DNA of 64,000 nt, taken from assembly GCF_014199305.1 (NCBI RefSeq), contig NZ_JACIJK010000010.1, positions 62,001-126,000 of the forward strand. The letters run 5' to 3'. A program made the translations under genes and the position numbers. Positions 63,410 through 64,000 of the stretch are shown here, piece after piece. The notes beneath the pieces are model-generated. The model was given only the letters and a program-made list of their open reading frames with translations. It searched no databases and had not been told where the DNA came from. Each line of letters opens with the position of its first letter. The stretch's first letter is position 1. The stretch comes from Sphingomonas aerophila (lineage in GTDB: Bacteria; Pseudomonadota; Alphaproteobacteria; Sphingomonadales; Sphingomonadaceae).

Positions 63410-64000
63410 TTATGCTGAACGTGAACGCTTCTTGGGTGGTGCAACCAGGTCGTTGCGGACGAGTCGCCTTATCGACGCCTCCAGCCGCTTTTCGCTTTCC
63501 TGAATGGCACGCTGGGTTTGCATGGCTGACAGCATGTGATGGCGAGCGGCGTCCTGAGCCGCCAACACGTCTCGCGCCATGATCGCGTCGAATATCGCGC
63601 GGTGCTCAGCCAGCTGTGACTCGCGTGCAACCCTGTGCTCGTAAAGGTTCTTGCGGTTGAGATATACGTTCGACCTGATGATCGTCTCCAGGCTTCGCAT
63701 CAGGTGGATCATCATTAAATTGTGACTGGCGTTGTAAATCGCGAAGTGAAACTCTGCGTCCGTGCGAGCGATCTCGTCGACATCGCTTTGCTGGTGGGCG
63801 CTGACCATGGCCGCAAAGCAGGCGCGGATTGAATCGCGATCTATTTCGGATGCGCGCTCGGCTGCGAAGCCTGCGGCGGCGGCTTCGACTACGGAACGAA
63901 ACTCCATGCAGTCGCCGCGGGCGTCGGGGTTGTCCATCAGCATGATCAAGGGATCACGCAAGCTCTGCCCGATGGTCTCACTGACGTAGGACGTGCCTTG
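63410..64000 (-). CDS. FadR-subfamily GntR regulator, 5' partial
   Basis: C-terminal 196 residues; the frame is open to the window end (GTSYVSETIGQSLRDP at the edge), so the winged helix is mostly outside. The FCD ligand-binding domain shows EFRSVVEAAAAGFAAERA and the metal-type residues D, H and H in ARTDAEFHFAIYNASHN, LAEHRAIFDAIMARD and ARHHMLSAM. It resembles LldR/GlcC, which sense lactate or glycolate. It probably controls lldP and perhaps the glc operon. Confidence 0.9.
   Translation of the reverse strand, partial: QGTSYVSETIGQSLRDPLIMLMDNPDARGDCMEFRSVVEAAAAGFAAERASEIDRDSIRACFAAMVSAHQQSDVDEIARTDAEFHFAIYNASHNLMMIHLMRSLETIIRSNVYLNRKNLYEHRVARESQLAEHRAIFDAIMARDVLAAQDAARHHMLSAMQTQRAIQESEKRLEASIRRLVRNDLVAPPKKRSRSA

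Overview
High-GC alphaproteobacterial chromosome, most likely Sphingomonadaceae (Sphingomonas-like). Reasons: abundant TonB-dependent receptors, the heme A/cytochrome oxidase assembly order ctaB–small ORF–ctaG–ctaE–SURF1–thrC, single-domain SDR, PRC-barrel, DUF892 and DUF6894 proteins, and one good match to an EcfG-type general stress promoter. I see no phage, insertion sequence, CRISPR array, rRNA or tRNA gene. The first gene (a tryptophan-halogenase family protein) and the last (a FadR-family regulator) run off the window edges.

Layout. 1–8.6 kb: a carbohydrate-uptake locus with a halogenase-like flavoprotein, a TonB-dependent receptor behind two LacI-type operators, a DUF6445 protein with a possible Fe(II)/2-oxoglutarate triad, a secreted GH43 enzyme and a convergent GH5-like glycosidase. 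8.7–12 kb: a glycosyltransferase fused to UDP-galactopyranose mutase, coupled to a degenerate receiver-like protein, then a PRC-barrel membrane protein. 12–19.2 kb: an IorB-like molybdenum hydroxylase subunit coupled to ferrochelatase, phaB, a glycine-zipper protein, a phytase-like esterase, rpmB and tadA. 19.2–25.4 kb: an OmpA-like lipoprotein, a CNNM/CBS transporter-like protein, and a minus-strand GH130–GH13–GT4 operon that probably starts at an EcfG promoter. 25.5–30.7 kb: a CoA-ester lyase coupled to a penicillin-acylase family enzyme, stress-type proteins, and a ferredoxin reductase. 30.7–38 kb: a TonB receptor with a Gly-rich insertion, an SDR, a Crp/Fnr regulator, PCD, a zincin, ccmA/ccmB and two small hydrophilic proteins. 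38–44.4 kb: the cytochrome oxidase assembly operon (without subunits I and II), thrC and an rRNA methyltransferase, with a divergent cupin gene. 44.6–53.5 kb: another TonB receptor, def, cysE, a GH5 lipoprotein, HAD and isochorismatase-like hydrolases, and a DUF2490 barrel.

54–64 kb is a coherent glycolate/lactate module. glcD-glcE-glcF (glycolate oxidase), glcG and glcB (malate synthase G) form one tightly packed plus-strand operon, divergent from a LysR gene. An LldP-type permease and a FadR-family regulator converge on it, with a FadR/PdhR-type operator just upstream of the permease. Together they would import 2-hydroxy acids, oxidise glycolate to glyoxylate and condense it with acetyl-CoA to malate.

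The least understood parts are the halogenase/DUF6445/TonB locus, the glycosyltransferase–mutase fusion with its receiver-like partner, and the stress-promoter-driven GH130–GH13–GT4 operon.
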